From: Azolla caroliniana
Taxonomy: Eukaryota > Polypodiophyta
NCBI GenBank assembly: GCA_043228905.1
Contig: JBHGNT010000016.1
Coordinates: 7,626,001 to 7,690,000, forward strand
DNA: 64,000 bases
Direction: 5' to 3'
In this document: piece after piece, positions 22,904-32,044 of the stretch
How the letters are laid out: every line of letters begins with the position of its first letter
How positions within the stretch are numbered: the stretch's first letter is position 1
Translations under genes and position numbers: made by a program
The notes under the pieces: model-generated
Told to the model about the DNA's origin: nothing
What the model saw: the letters and a program-made list of their open reading frames with translations, nothing else
The model's database searches: none

Positions 22904-25900
22904 CTAATTAGTTGTGAACCGTTGTAATCCTAAATTTTCACAACAAGTTTCAAATTTGTCCGGAGGGAGAGCCTTTGTTAGAAAATCAGCCCACATATGA
23001 TTTGTTGATGTAAACTCTAATGTAAGCTTGTTTTCTTCGGCTAACTCTCGTATAAAGTGATATTTTAAATCCACATGTTTTGTTTTCTCTGAGTGCTTTG
23101 GATTCTTCGTTAAGTAGATGCATGATATATTGTCGCAGAAGATTTTCAATTGGAGTGGTCCACATAGTTGGAGTTCTTTTATCACTGTTTGCAACCATAA
23201 TCCTTCTTTAGCAGCCAATGCCACTGCTACGAACTCAGCTTCAGCAGATGAGAGTGTCACAGATTCTTGTTTTTTCGATTGCCACGTCACTGCTGCTCCT
23301 GCCATTATAAAAGAAAAACCAGCAGTAGATCTACGAGAATCAATGTCCCCCCCCCAATCCGAATCAGACCAACCAACAAGTGATTTGATTGGTCTTTCGG
23401 ATTGGGATCGTTTATATGTTAATCCATAGTTAGATGTGTGTTTTAAATATCGCATAACTCGTTGAAGTGATTTCCAATGCATAAGACCAGGGTTATGCAT
23501 AAAGCGTGAAAGATAGTTAATTGCAAAACAAAGGTCAGGACGAGTCCCTGTGACTAAATATCGAAGTTTTCCTATTAATTGTTTAAAAGGAAATTGTTGC
23601 ATAAAATTAATATCTCTTTTTGTGGTTGGACTATCAGATATGCTTAAGTTACATGTTAATGATAAGGGAGTAGTGCAAGGTTTAATGTTTAGCATTCCGA
23701 AGGATTTCAAAATTTCATTAATGAATTTATTTTGATGAATGATCAAGGTGCCCATACTACGATTACGCGTAACTTGCATGCCTAGGAAATAAGATAGGGG
23801 ACCTAAATCTGTTATTGAAAATGCTTTGGAAAGCTCTAGCTTTGCTTGAGTAATTTCAGATGGTGTTCCGACTATAGGAATGTCATCAACATATAATGCT
23901 ACCACTAACAACCGATTAGATGAATGATTATGTCTAATGTATATATTTGGTTCTGATAACAATCTAGAATAGCCATGTGAGAGCATAAAATTGTTAAATT
24001 TTTGAAACCATAACCTAGGAGATTGTTTGAGTCCATAAAGTGATCGATGTAATCGACACACATAGTTTGGTTGAGATTGTGACTCAAACCCAGGAGGTTG
24101 GGACATGTAGATTTCCTCAGGTAAATCACCATGTAGAAATGCCGTTTGTACATCCAAATGATGTACTTCGAGATCAAGAATGGTGGCTAGAGCCATTAGG
24201 AGCCGAAAAGATGCCATACGGAGGACGGGTGAAAATGTCTCAGAATAGTCAAGTCCTTCAACTTGAGAAAACCCACGAGCTACAAGTCGAGCTTTGTAAC
24301 GTGCAACAGTACCATCAGGGTTTAGTTTTTTCTTCAACACCCATTTGCATGAAATAGGTGAGCGTCCCATTGGGAGTGGTACTAGAGTCCATGTTTTATT
24401 GGCCTCAAGAGATTCAAGTTCTTTTGCCATGGCGGCTTGCCATTCTACACGATCTGGACTTTGCAATGCCTCATTGATAGTTAAGGGATCATCAGAGACG
24501 TCTGATGTGGTTGTCAGGGAACCAAGAGCCGAAAAAGCAAACTCAGGTTCAAATCGATGGTCCGCAACAAGGGCATCAATTTTTTGTGTGTGATCATAAA
24601 GATCTTGAATAGTACGAACTTTCTTTGGAGTCGATGTAGGGCTAAGTGAACTAGGTGATTTCGCATTGTCACAACAATTTTTATCTTCTACATGTTGACG
24701 ATTAGTGGGATATGAGGTATTTCTACATCCTATTTTAATTACTTTTGCATCATTGTGACCATTGGTTTTCCCCTTACCATTAAGGCGTGAGGATCTTCGT
24801 AGTGGGATCAAGAGATTTTGAATAGGATGGGAACCTGAATAATCAATGTGAGTTAATTGTGTTCTATCTAAAGGCTTTTCCTTATGAGTGCTAAATTGTT
24901 TATTAAGCCTTTGTTTAGTTTGCGTAGAGTTAGTGTTTAAAATTGGAGTATGTACATCAGTTTGTTGTGATTGTTTGGTTATTAGGGGCAATAAGTTGTA
25001 CTCATTGGTTGAAACTGGGACTTTTGGGCGAACCTCTAGAGATGAATGCATTAGTGGAGGAGGGTTAATTGGCATATGGTCAAGTGTGACTTGTTGAATT
25101 TCCGAGGACATTTGTGGAGCCCGCCAAGAATTAGTAGGTGATGATATTATTTCTTTATTAGATTCAATGTTAGACATGGTAGTCTCATCTTGTATCTTTT
25201 CATGGCCATGATGTGGGTGAGGATTAGATATTAGCTTATCTTCATCAAATATCACTCGTCGACTAAATATAAATCTTTTGGATTTTGGGTCATATAATCG
25301 ATAACCCTTATAGCCATGAGGTTCGCCATACCCAACAAATATTGTGCGAACTGCGTGATTATCTAATTTTGATCGAGTTTCTAAGGGTACGAGTGCATAT
25401 GATGGACATCCAAAGATTCTTAGATTTTCATAATTTGGATTTTTTCCAAACCACAAGGAAAATGGAGTTGTCCTAATTGATCGACTATATGTTCTATTGA
25501 ATATATAACAAGCGGTTGAAACGGCCTCTTCCCAATATGTTCGGGGAAGGTTTGCAATGGCGAGCATGCTACGAGTGGCGTCCATATACAACCGGTTTCG
25601 CCGTTCAGCCCTTGAATTGTGTTGGGGTGTATATGGGATGGTAAACCGTTGTTGAATCCCATGGTTTTGGCAATAAGTTTGGAAGTTTTGGGACTTGAAT
25701 TCTCCACCATTGTCTGATTGTAGTACTTTAAGGGGTAAATCTTGTTGATTTGTTACAAGTTTGTGGTAGGCTTTAAATTTCTCAAGGACTTGATCACTAC
25801 ATTTTGTCTTGAGAAACGTGACCATCGTGAACCGAGTAAAGTCATCGATAAATGTTAGGAAATATACATTTCCAGATAGGGATGGGGTAGACAAAGGACC

Positions 25901-26182
25901 ACATATATCCATATGTACTAGTTGGAGGGGTTTGGTGGTCGTTGTAGGATGGGATGGAAATGGCGAGTTAGAAAGTTTTCCAAATATACACCCTTCGCAA
26001 AGGGATAATTTCGATTTACGAGGAAGAGTAAAGCCAATTGCTATATGTTGTCGGGCCATGTGAACCATTGTTTGATGGTTTAAGTGACCTAATCGATAGT
26101 GCCATAATAAGGTCATATAGTTTGATGTGTTTGAATCATCTATGTGGTGTGCTTCTTCAGCAGGTACCACAGAGCGGCCTAG
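22904..26182 (-). CDS. D integrase / reverse transcriptase / RNase H
   Basis: From 26182 down this continues the gag-protease frame across the B insertion. Integrase: HYRLGHLNHQTM and CEGCIFGKLS (zinc region), MDICGPL, LQSDNGGEF and a final block SRAERRN giving the D, D, E residues. Copia reverse transcriptase: ETFSPVLRMASFRLLMALA, SLYGLKQSPRLWFQKF, ALYVDDIPIVG (YVDD intact, near 23893). RNase H: SDSDWGGDIDSRRSTAGFSF and SSAEAEFVAVALAAKEGLWL, ending ADFLTKALPPDKFE. The stop lies 12 bp from the 3' LTR. About 1,090 codons are fully open, which is unusual beside its decayed neighbours and agrees with recent insertion. Confidence 0.9.
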   Translation of the reverse strand, partial: LGRSVVPAEEAHHIDDSNTSNYMTLLWHYRLGHLNHQTMVHMARQHIAIGFTLPRKSKLSLCEGCIFGKLSNSPFPSHPTTTTKPLQLVHMDICGPLSTPSLSGNVYFLTFIDDFTRFTMVTFLKTKCSDQVLEKFKAYHKLVTNQQDLPLKVLQSDNGGEFKSQNFQTYCQNHGIQQRFTIPYTPQHNSRAERRNRLYMDATRSMLAIANLPRTYWEEAVSTACYIFNRTYSRSIRTTPFSLWFGKNPNYENLRIFGCPSYALVPLETRSKLDNHAVRTIFVGYGEPHGYKGYRLYDPKSKRFIFSRRVIFDEDKLISNPHPHHGHEKIQDETTMSNIESNKEIISSPTNSWRAPQMSSEIQQVTLDHMPINPPPLMHSSLEVRPKVPVSTNEYNLLPLITKQSQQTDVHTPILNTNSTQTKQRLNKQFSTHKEKPLDRTQLTHIDYSGSHPIQNLLIPLRRSSRLNGKGKTNGHNDAKVIKIGCRNTSYPTNRQHVEDKNCCDNAKSPSSLSPTSTPKKVRTIQDLYDHTQKIDALVADHRFEPEFAFSALGSLTTTSDVSDDPLTINEALQSPDRVEWQAAMAKELESLEANKTWTLVPLPMGRSPISCKWVLKKKLNPDGTVARYKARLVARGFSQVEGLDYSETFSPVLRMASFRLLMALATILDLEVHHLDVQTAFLHGDLPEEIYMSQPPGFESQSQPNYVCRLHRSLYGLKQSPRLWFQKFNNFMLSHGYSRLLSEPNIYIRHNHSSNRLLVVALYVDDIPIVGTPSEITQAKLELSKAFSITDLGPLSYFLGMQVTRNRSMGTLIIHQNKFINEILKSFGMLNIKPCTTPLSLTCNLSISDSPTTKRDINFMQQFPFKQLIGKLRYLVTGTRPDLCFAINYLSRFMHNPGLMHWKSLQRVMRYLKHTSNYGLTYKRSQSERPIKSLVGWSDSDWGGDIDSRRSTAGFSFIMAGAAVTWQSKKQESVTLSSAEAEFVAVALAAKEGLWLQTVIKELQLCGPLQLKIFCDNISCIYLTKNPKHSEKTKHVDLKYHFIRELAEENKLTLEFTSTNHMWADFLTKALPPDKFETCCENLGLQRFTTN

Positions 26183-26316
26183 TGTCAGGAACTCTATTAA
26201 GGCAGAGAAGGAATTAGTACTAAAAGAAGGATTAGTACTATTGTTGGGGAATAGTACTAAGACAGAGAAGGATTAGTACTATGAGAGGTGTCGAACTTTT
26301 GAGAGAAGGAATGAGT

Positions 26317-26364
<48 letters not shown>

Positions 26365-26433
26365 TGATGCGAAAGATATATGTATTATATGAAGGAAGAT
26401 ATACAACAGTAGTTAGAAGGCTTAAGACTGGCG

Positions 26434-26478
26434 TTGAACCGATTTGGTTCGAACTAATGCCTTGCGCCTCCTTTTATA
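26434..26478 (-). promoter_or_regulatory. B LTR core promoter and 5' transcript end
   Basis: Minus strand TATAAAA begins at 26478. Thirty-three bases later, after a C, comes A at 26445, a usual plant start (CA), beginning AAATCGGTTCAA (26445-26434). The same spacing holds in the 5' LTR of B (31773-31762), in C (49366 to 49333) and in both H LTRs. The start site is predicted, not measured. Confidence 0.65.
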
Positions 26479-26590
26479 GTGTCTTCAGGAATACTCCTGA
26501 AGTTTCTAGAATGTTCCAGAGAAATCTGGAATATACATCAATTTCCCAATAAAACCTAAATGAAAATAATATCCTTCAAATTACAATTCA

Positions 26591-26643
26591 TAACCTAATG
26601 GTAAAGTCTCGACCCGTGTAACAAAAGGTTATGGGTTCGAGTC
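26591..26643 (+). other. tRNA-like A/B boxes, antisense in B 3' LTR
   Basis: TAACCTAATGG (26591-26601; tRNA positions 8-19, with A14, G18, G19 and A21 present) and B box GGTTCGAGTC (26634-26643), a 53-nt span. CATAAC (26589-26594) and GTTATG (26646-26651) could pair like a short acceptor stem, but the former overlaps the A box. An identical block is at 31919-31971 in the 5' LTR. Confidence 0.6.
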
Positions 26644-26646
26644 TAG

Positions 26647-29600
26647 TTATGACACTATCCCCCCTTTAAAACGACGAGTTCCACGAGTCGTTTTGGATTG
26701 AGGACCCGGTTTCTCGGGATATTGTCGATGGAAGTCTTCTAGAAGAGCACGAGCATTGGTCACATTCTCGATCGGTTCCCAAGTACGCTCGCTGGGACTA
26801 TATCCTAGCCAATCGACTAGATAGTAGAGCTTGTTGCGAACAATCTTGGAATCGAGGATGGCAGCGACCTCATACTCAGGTCCATCTTCGAGCTCGATAG
26901 GAGGTGGTGGTTGTATAGTACGTCCTGGGATAGTGCTCTCGTGATAGGGTTCGAGGAGAGAACTATGAAACACCGGATGTATCCGAAGTTGCGGAGGTAG
27001 CTCGAGACGAAAAGCGACATCATTAATCTTCCCGATAATACGGAAAGGACCTAATCGCCGATAATCCAACTTCTCACATGGGCGAGTAGTCTTGATGTGT
27101 CGTCGTAGCAGCCACACCCGATCTCCAATGTTAAAACTGGATGGAAGTCGATGACGATCTGCGTAGTCCTTGTGTGATTGTTGAGCTTGCTGGAGTTGAG
27201 TAGATAAATCCGCTTGTATCTTGCGTAACCGCTCCAAACGATCCTCCGCGCAAGGATTTGTGGACACTTCTGGGGTTTCAAGGACACACCACCGGGGATG
27301 ATATCCCGTATAAGCGTAGAATGGCGTGACTTTAGTCGATGCGTGGATAGCGTTATTATAGGCAAATTCGGCGAACTGAAGAATATCTGCCCAGTCATTC
27401 TGATGATAGTTGAAAAAGCACCGCAGATACTGCTCCAGTGTTTGATTTGTTCGTTCGGCTTGACCGTCGGTTTGTGGGTGGTAGCCGGAGGAGAGGTTAC
27501 AAGTGACCTTCAGCATTTTAAAAAGGTGCTTCCAGAATTTTGACACAAACTGGGGTCCACGATCGCTGATGATATTATCAGGGAGTCCATGATGCCGACA
27601 TACTTCCCGCATGACAATTTCGGCGGTGTCTTCACTAGATATTTCTTTAGTACATGGTAAGAAATGAGCCATCTTCGTATATCGATCCACCACTGTGAGA
27701 ATCGCACTGAATCCCTTAGAGACTGGAAGATCTGTAATGAAGTCAAGAGCAATGGATTGCCATGGCTTGCTTGGAATTGGTAATGGTTCTAATAAACCAT
27801 ATGGATGATGTCTTGGCATTTTCGCTCTGCAGCATGTATCGCAAGTCCGAACAAAATCTTCGACAAATTGTCGCATACGGGGCCACCAGAATGATCGTTG
27901 TACTAAATCTAATGTTTTAGTACTACCAAAATGTCCTGCTGTATATGTGTCATGGCAATTTTGTACTACTCGAAGGCGGCAAGAACCATTAGGAACATAC
28001 AAAAGTTCTTTAAAGAAGAGTAATCCATCACAGTATTTGAATTGCCGATAATCCGTACCTGGTGATTGTGATTGTGAACATGACGCTCGAGAGGGGTCAA
28101 TTTGTGCTAGTATAGCTTGGGCGAAAGCGTCAGTCTTCAAGTCCTCACGTATAGTATTGGTAATGTCGGAATCCACGGGCATGTCAAAGACCTGTGCTGC
28201 TTGCAGTCGTGCTGGACCCAAGATTACTTGCTTCTGGTTATCGAAAGCTGGCTCACCGGGACGTGGTGTTAGATACGAACGCCGTGATAATGCATCTGCC
28301 TTCCCTTGGTGCTTCCCCGGACGATATGTAATTTTGAAGTCGAAGCGTGTGAGGAAGTGGGCCCACCGAGCTTGACGTCGATTCAGTACACGAGCATCTT
28401 GAAAGTAGGCAAGGTTCTTGTGGTCACTGAATACAGTGACCTGATGAGGAGATCCCTCCAGGAAATGCCTCCATTGCATAAAAGAATCAACTATTGCTAA
28501 TAGCTCTTTATCATGAATTTCGTAGTTGATTTCGGCGGCGTCAAACTTACGGGAGTGGAAAGCCACAGGATGTAGCTTCTCGTCGTTACCCTGTTGTGAT
28601 AGAATGCTCCCTAATGCGAAATCCGATGCGTCAGCTTCGATAATGAATGGTTTTTCCGGATCCACATGACCTAAAATTGGAGCTGATGTAAACGCCTTCT
28701 TAAGACTCTCGAAAGCCATGTCCGTCTCTTTAGACCAAATGAATGATTGTCCCTTCCTGGTGAGCTGTGTGAGAGGCAGCACAATTTTTGAGTAATTTTG
28801 TATGAACTTCCGGTAAAAATTTGCAAAGCCTAGGAAGCATTGCACATCCCGCACCGAACGCGGAGTGTGCCATTCTATCACCGTTTTCACCTTGGCTGGG
28901 TCCATAGATATGCCTTCTGAGGAGATGACATAGCCGAGAAATTCCACTTGGTTGCACCTGAAACTACATTTCTCTAACTTTGCATACAGACCATGTTCTC
29001 GAAGTCGTTTTAGTACTAATAGTACATGAGAATCATGTTCTTCTTGGGTCTTTGAATAAACCAGTAGATCATCCAAATAGATGATCAAAAAATCATCCAA
29101 GAGATCTCGAAATATATCATTCGCCATGTGCTGGAAGACTGCCGGCGCATTAGTGAGTCCGAACGGCATGATCGTATACTCGAAGTGCCCATATCTGGTG
29201 CGAAACGCGGTCTTCCATTCATCTCCTGGTCGGATCCGTACGAGGTTATAGGCTCCTCGTAAGTCGATCTTCGTGAAGAACCTGGCACCGTTGATCCGTT
29301 CTAAAAGACTTGAGATAAGGGGAAGAGCATACCTATTTCTTACTGTGACCTTATTCAAGCCACGGTAATCTACAACGAGTCGAAGCGAGCCATCTTTTTT
29401 CTTGACGAAGAAAATGGGTGCACCGGCTGGAGATTTCGAATGCCGAATGAAACCGTTCTCCAAATTCTCCTCTATATAGGCTCGGAGGACTTCTAGCTCG
29501 GTTGGTGACAAATTGTAGATCGGCCCCCATGGCGGCTCTTTTCCCAGTTGTAAGTCGATGGCGCAATCGTACGGCCGATGATGAGGAAGTGTGTTGGCTT

Positions 29601-30245
29601 GTACTTTATCGAACACATCAGCATACTGACGATACTTCTCGGGAAGTTGAACGGTGGACTCCTCTTTGGTGGTGCTGGAGGGTTGTACTGATATTGCGAA
29701 GAGAAACATTTCCTCCTTGCGCCCTTCCTCACGCAACTGATGTAGCGAAATGGTTGCAACCTTCTGGGTAGATCCTTGGGTTTGTCGCAACCGGATTTCC
29801 CTTGTCCTCCAATCTATGTCTGGGTTATGTAACTCGAACCATGGTAATCCTAAAACTATGGGATGTTCTGGAATACTAATAATATTAAATGATACTACAC
29901 ATGTTAAGTTATCTAGGACAATATTAATGGGTTCCGACTCTTCTATGATATTACCAGAAGCAATGGGACGACCATCAATGACTACTACTGAGGCTGGACA
30001 TGGGAGCTTTCTAAGAGATATCTGATGAGCTCGGGCAAAATTCCTATCCATGAAGCAAGAATTAGCTCCGGAATCTAGAAGGGCTAAGGTATGTACTGGA
30101 GGGGTACTTTTAGTACTAACTGCTACTTGGGCTACGAACACATCACTAACTTGCTTAGAGGGAATGGAACCACTAATGGGCTGCACAGATCTAGGGCTGT
30201 CCAACCAAACGGCTCCTATTTTGGCTGGACTTAGTCGTTTAACTC
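26647..30245 (-). CDS. B pol polyprotein (protease, RT, RNase H, integrase, chromodomain)
   Basis: The frame opens inside the gag end and is entered by -1 slippage at 30243-30237; there is no ATG near its start, and the first in-frame Leu is TTG at 30204. Counting from that codon: protease ALLDSGANSC (D44), RT with KIDLRGAYN (D314) and YLDD (376-379), RNase H near 530-650 (EADASDFALG), integrase with zinc region CDTCCRAK, DFITDLP, SDRGPQF and DGQAERTNQ, then the GPY/F module (LGPFRIIGKI) and a C-terminal chromodomain (YYLVDWLGYSPSERTWEP, about 1110-1160). Length and order fit plant chromoviruses. No stop or frameshift is seen. Confidence 0.92.
30199..30243 (-). promoter_or_regulatory. B gag-pol -1 ribosomal frameshift signal
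   Basis: GTTAAAC at 30243-30237 is in the X XXY YYZ register of gag (GAG TTA AAC GAC TAA). The gag stop is at 30233-30231. After a 6-nt spacer come arms GTCCAGCCAAA (30230-30220) and TTTGGTTGGAC (30209-30199), an 11-bp stem with one G-U and a 10-nt loop. GTTAAAC is a known -1 slippery heptamer in nidoviruses. pol is in the -1 frame. Confidence 0.8.
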
Positions 30246-31400
30246 TTCTTCTAATTGGCTAAGGACATCAAATTTGTTTGCGAGATTCGGACTATTAGTA
30301 CTATTAGGACTATTATGACTATGAGGACTATCAGAGATTCCTACTGAAATAGACTCGGGTTTAGTATAGTCAGAACTAACAACGACTTGGTTTACCTGCC
30401 TTCTTGGTCTATGGGGACAGTTTATCGCGATATGCCCTGGTCCACCGCAATAAAGGCATAATCGGTTTGTTCGGCGTCGTTGCTTTTCCTCCTCCGATAG
30501 CGGCCCACGACGACGTGTAGTGTCAATTTCCATTGGAGTTGGAGTACTTACTGGAGGCGCATTATGTGACTCCCTTTGAAAAGGTTTTGCTACCACTGAG
30601 GCATAGGTAGGCTCGGATCTTGCCCTCGGCATCTGAAATTGTCGTTCCGAACGTCGCTCGAAGAGGCGGTTGTCACATCTGACCGCTCGACTGATTGCTT
30701 CTGTTAATGATTTTGGCTCTTCAGGGAAAGTCAAGAGTAAATCCTTGACATCGTTGCGTAGACCATAGCGGAACTGCTCCATCAATGCTTGATCATCCCA
30801 GGGGATATCGGCGGCGAGTAGGCGGAAATCTGCAGCATATGCGGAGGCTGGACGGTCACCTTGGCGTAATCGCCGGATTTTGTTGATTGCAGTCCTTATG
30901 CTGTCAGTATCTCCAAAACATGCTTTAAACTCACTTATGAATTCTTCAAAATTATTTAGTACTGGAGATTCCTTTTCTAGTAGCGGAGCGAACCATGCTA
31001 ATGCTGAGCCATTTAACAACGTGCCTACTAAACCCACTCGTGATGCATCGGTGGGATATCGGGATGGATGCATTTGAATAACTAACCGTACCTGGTTAAG
31101 AAACCCTCTAAACTGCGATCGCGTTCCATCGAACTTCGTGGGAAGGCCAATCTTGGGTTCTTTATGAATCCCTTGTGCTCCGTGCCCTTGTTGTTGCAGT
31201 GCTACGATGGTTGCTTCGAGTTGTTGCACGCGTAACGCAAGTTCCCCATGCTGTTGTTGCGTTTGCTGCTTTTCTAAGGAAATTTGCTGAAGATCCCCCA
31301 ACAAGCGTTGATTTTCTTGTTCCAAAGCATGAAACTTCTCTTTCAAGCATTGAAATTCCGAGAAAACGGATTGATACTCTTCAGCGCTAACGGTGGCCAT
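30231..31400 (-). CDS. B gag
   Basis: 389 aa from ATG at 31400 (context GGCCATGGG on the plus strand, a strong plant context). The N-terminus is helical with a coiled-coil-like stretch (about 10-65; EFQCLKEKFHALEQENQRLL). The capsid (retrotransposon gag) domain spans about 80-240, with LPTKFDGTRSQFRGFLNQV, ALAWFAPLLEK, RRLRQGDRPASAYAADFRLL and QFRYGLRNDVKDLLL. One CCHC knuckle CLYCGGPGHIAINC lies at about 325-338. It ends ...LEEELND just after the slippery site. Its job is to form the virus-like particle. The last ten codons overlap the pol frame. Confidence 0.93.
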   Translation of the reverse strand: MATVSAEEYQSVFSEFQCLKEKFHALEQENQRLLGDLQQISLEKQQTQQQHGELALRVQQLEATIVALQQQGHGAQGIHKEPKIGLPTKFDGTRSQFRGFLNQVRLVIQMHPSRYPTDASRVGLVGTLLNGSALAWFAPLLEKESPVLNNFEEFISEFKACFGDTDSIRTAINKIRRLRQGDRPASAYAADFRLLAADIPWDDQALMEQFRYGLRNDVKDLLLTFPEEPKSLTEAISRAVRCDNRLFERRSERQFQMPRARSEPTYASVVAKPFQRESHNAPPVSTPTPMEIDTTRRRGPLSEEEKQRRRTNRLCLYCGGPGHIAINCPHRPRRQVNQVVVSSDYTKPESISVGISDSPHSHNSPNSTNSPNLANKFDVLSQLEEELND

Positions 31401-31490
31401 GGGATGAAGGAAAAGGGAAATAAGAGACTAGTAGGAAAGGAGGGAGACAGAAGGAAGAGGGAGAGAAAAGACCAGACAGGCACCGAGGAA

Positions 31491-31502
31491 AAATCGGTTC
31501 AA
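31491..31502 (-). promoter_or_regulatory. B self-complementary primer site
   Basis: Minus strand TTGAACCGATTT, two bases after the 5' LTR end, exactly where a primer site must be. It does not begin TGG and matches no plant tRNA 3' end that I know. It is perfectly complementary over 12 nt to AAATCGGTTCAA, the predicted transcript 5' end (31773-31762 and 26445-26434). Confidence 0.75.
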
Positions 31503-31504
31503 AC

Positions 31505-31638
31505 TGTCAGGAACTCTATTAAGGCAGAGAAGGAATTAGTACTAAAAGAAGGATTAGTACTATTGTTGGGGAATAGTACTAAGACAGAGAAGGATTAGTA
31601 CTATGAGAGGTGTCGAACTTTTGAGAGAAGGAATGAGT

Positions 31639-31692
<54 letters not shown>

Positions 31693-31982
31693 TGATGCGA
31701 AAGATATATGTATTATATGAAGGAAGATATACAACAGTAGTTAGAAGGCTTAAGACTGGCGTTGAACCGATTTGGTTCGAACTAATGCCTTGCGCCTCCT
31801 TTTATAGTGTCTTCAGGAATACTCCTGAAGTTTCTAGAATGTTCCAGAGAAATCTGGAATATACATCAATTTCCCAATAAAACCTAAATGAAAATAATAT
31901 CCTTCAAATTACAATTCATAACCTAATGGTAAAGTCTTGACCCGTGTAACAAAAGGTTATGGGTTCGAGTCTAGTTATGACA
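31505..31982 (-). mobile_element. B 5' LTR
   Basis: 478 bp, the same as 26183-26654 except for three extra GA dinucleotides in the microsatellite (31642-31688) and T for C at 31938. TATA T is at 31806, predicted start at 31773, tRNA-like block at 31919-31971 (plus strand). Followed by TSD copy CCTAG. Confidence 0.95.
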
Positions 31983-32044
31983 CCTAGAAGGTAAAGACAT
32001 CCTTGTCTTGGACAATTGACGACATAGCCTCGTCCAGAGGGTGT

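Larger units (their letters stand above)
26183..26654 (-). mobile_element. B 3' LTR
   Basis: Minus strand TGTCATAACTAG ... TCCTGACA. The polypurine tract AAAGGGGGGATAG abuts it (26655-26667). The order on the minus strand is antisense tRNA-like block, TATAAAA (T at 26478), predicted transcript start at 26445 (AAATCGGTTCAA), GA microsatellite (26320-26360), U5 end at 26183. Confidence 0.95.
26183..31982 (-). mobile_element. Element B: complete chromovirus (Ty3/gypsy) with TSD CCTAG
   Basis: B is flanked by CCTAG at 26178-26182 and 31983-31987. LTRs of 472 and 478 bp (26183-26654, 31505-31982) differ, as far as I can see, only in GA-repeat length and one C/T site. gag (389 aa) and pol (1185+ aa) are intact with all catalytic motifs, and pol ends in a chromodomain. 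Between them lies a -1 frameshift signal. There is no tRNA primer site; a self-complementary one is present instead. It is the youngest and best-preserved autonomous element in the window and may be transposition-competent. Confidence 0.95.

Noticed and set aside
23118-23429. Reading frames on the plus strand opposite D pol and B pol
   Set aside because: Shadows of the long minus-strand frames; no start context or homology.
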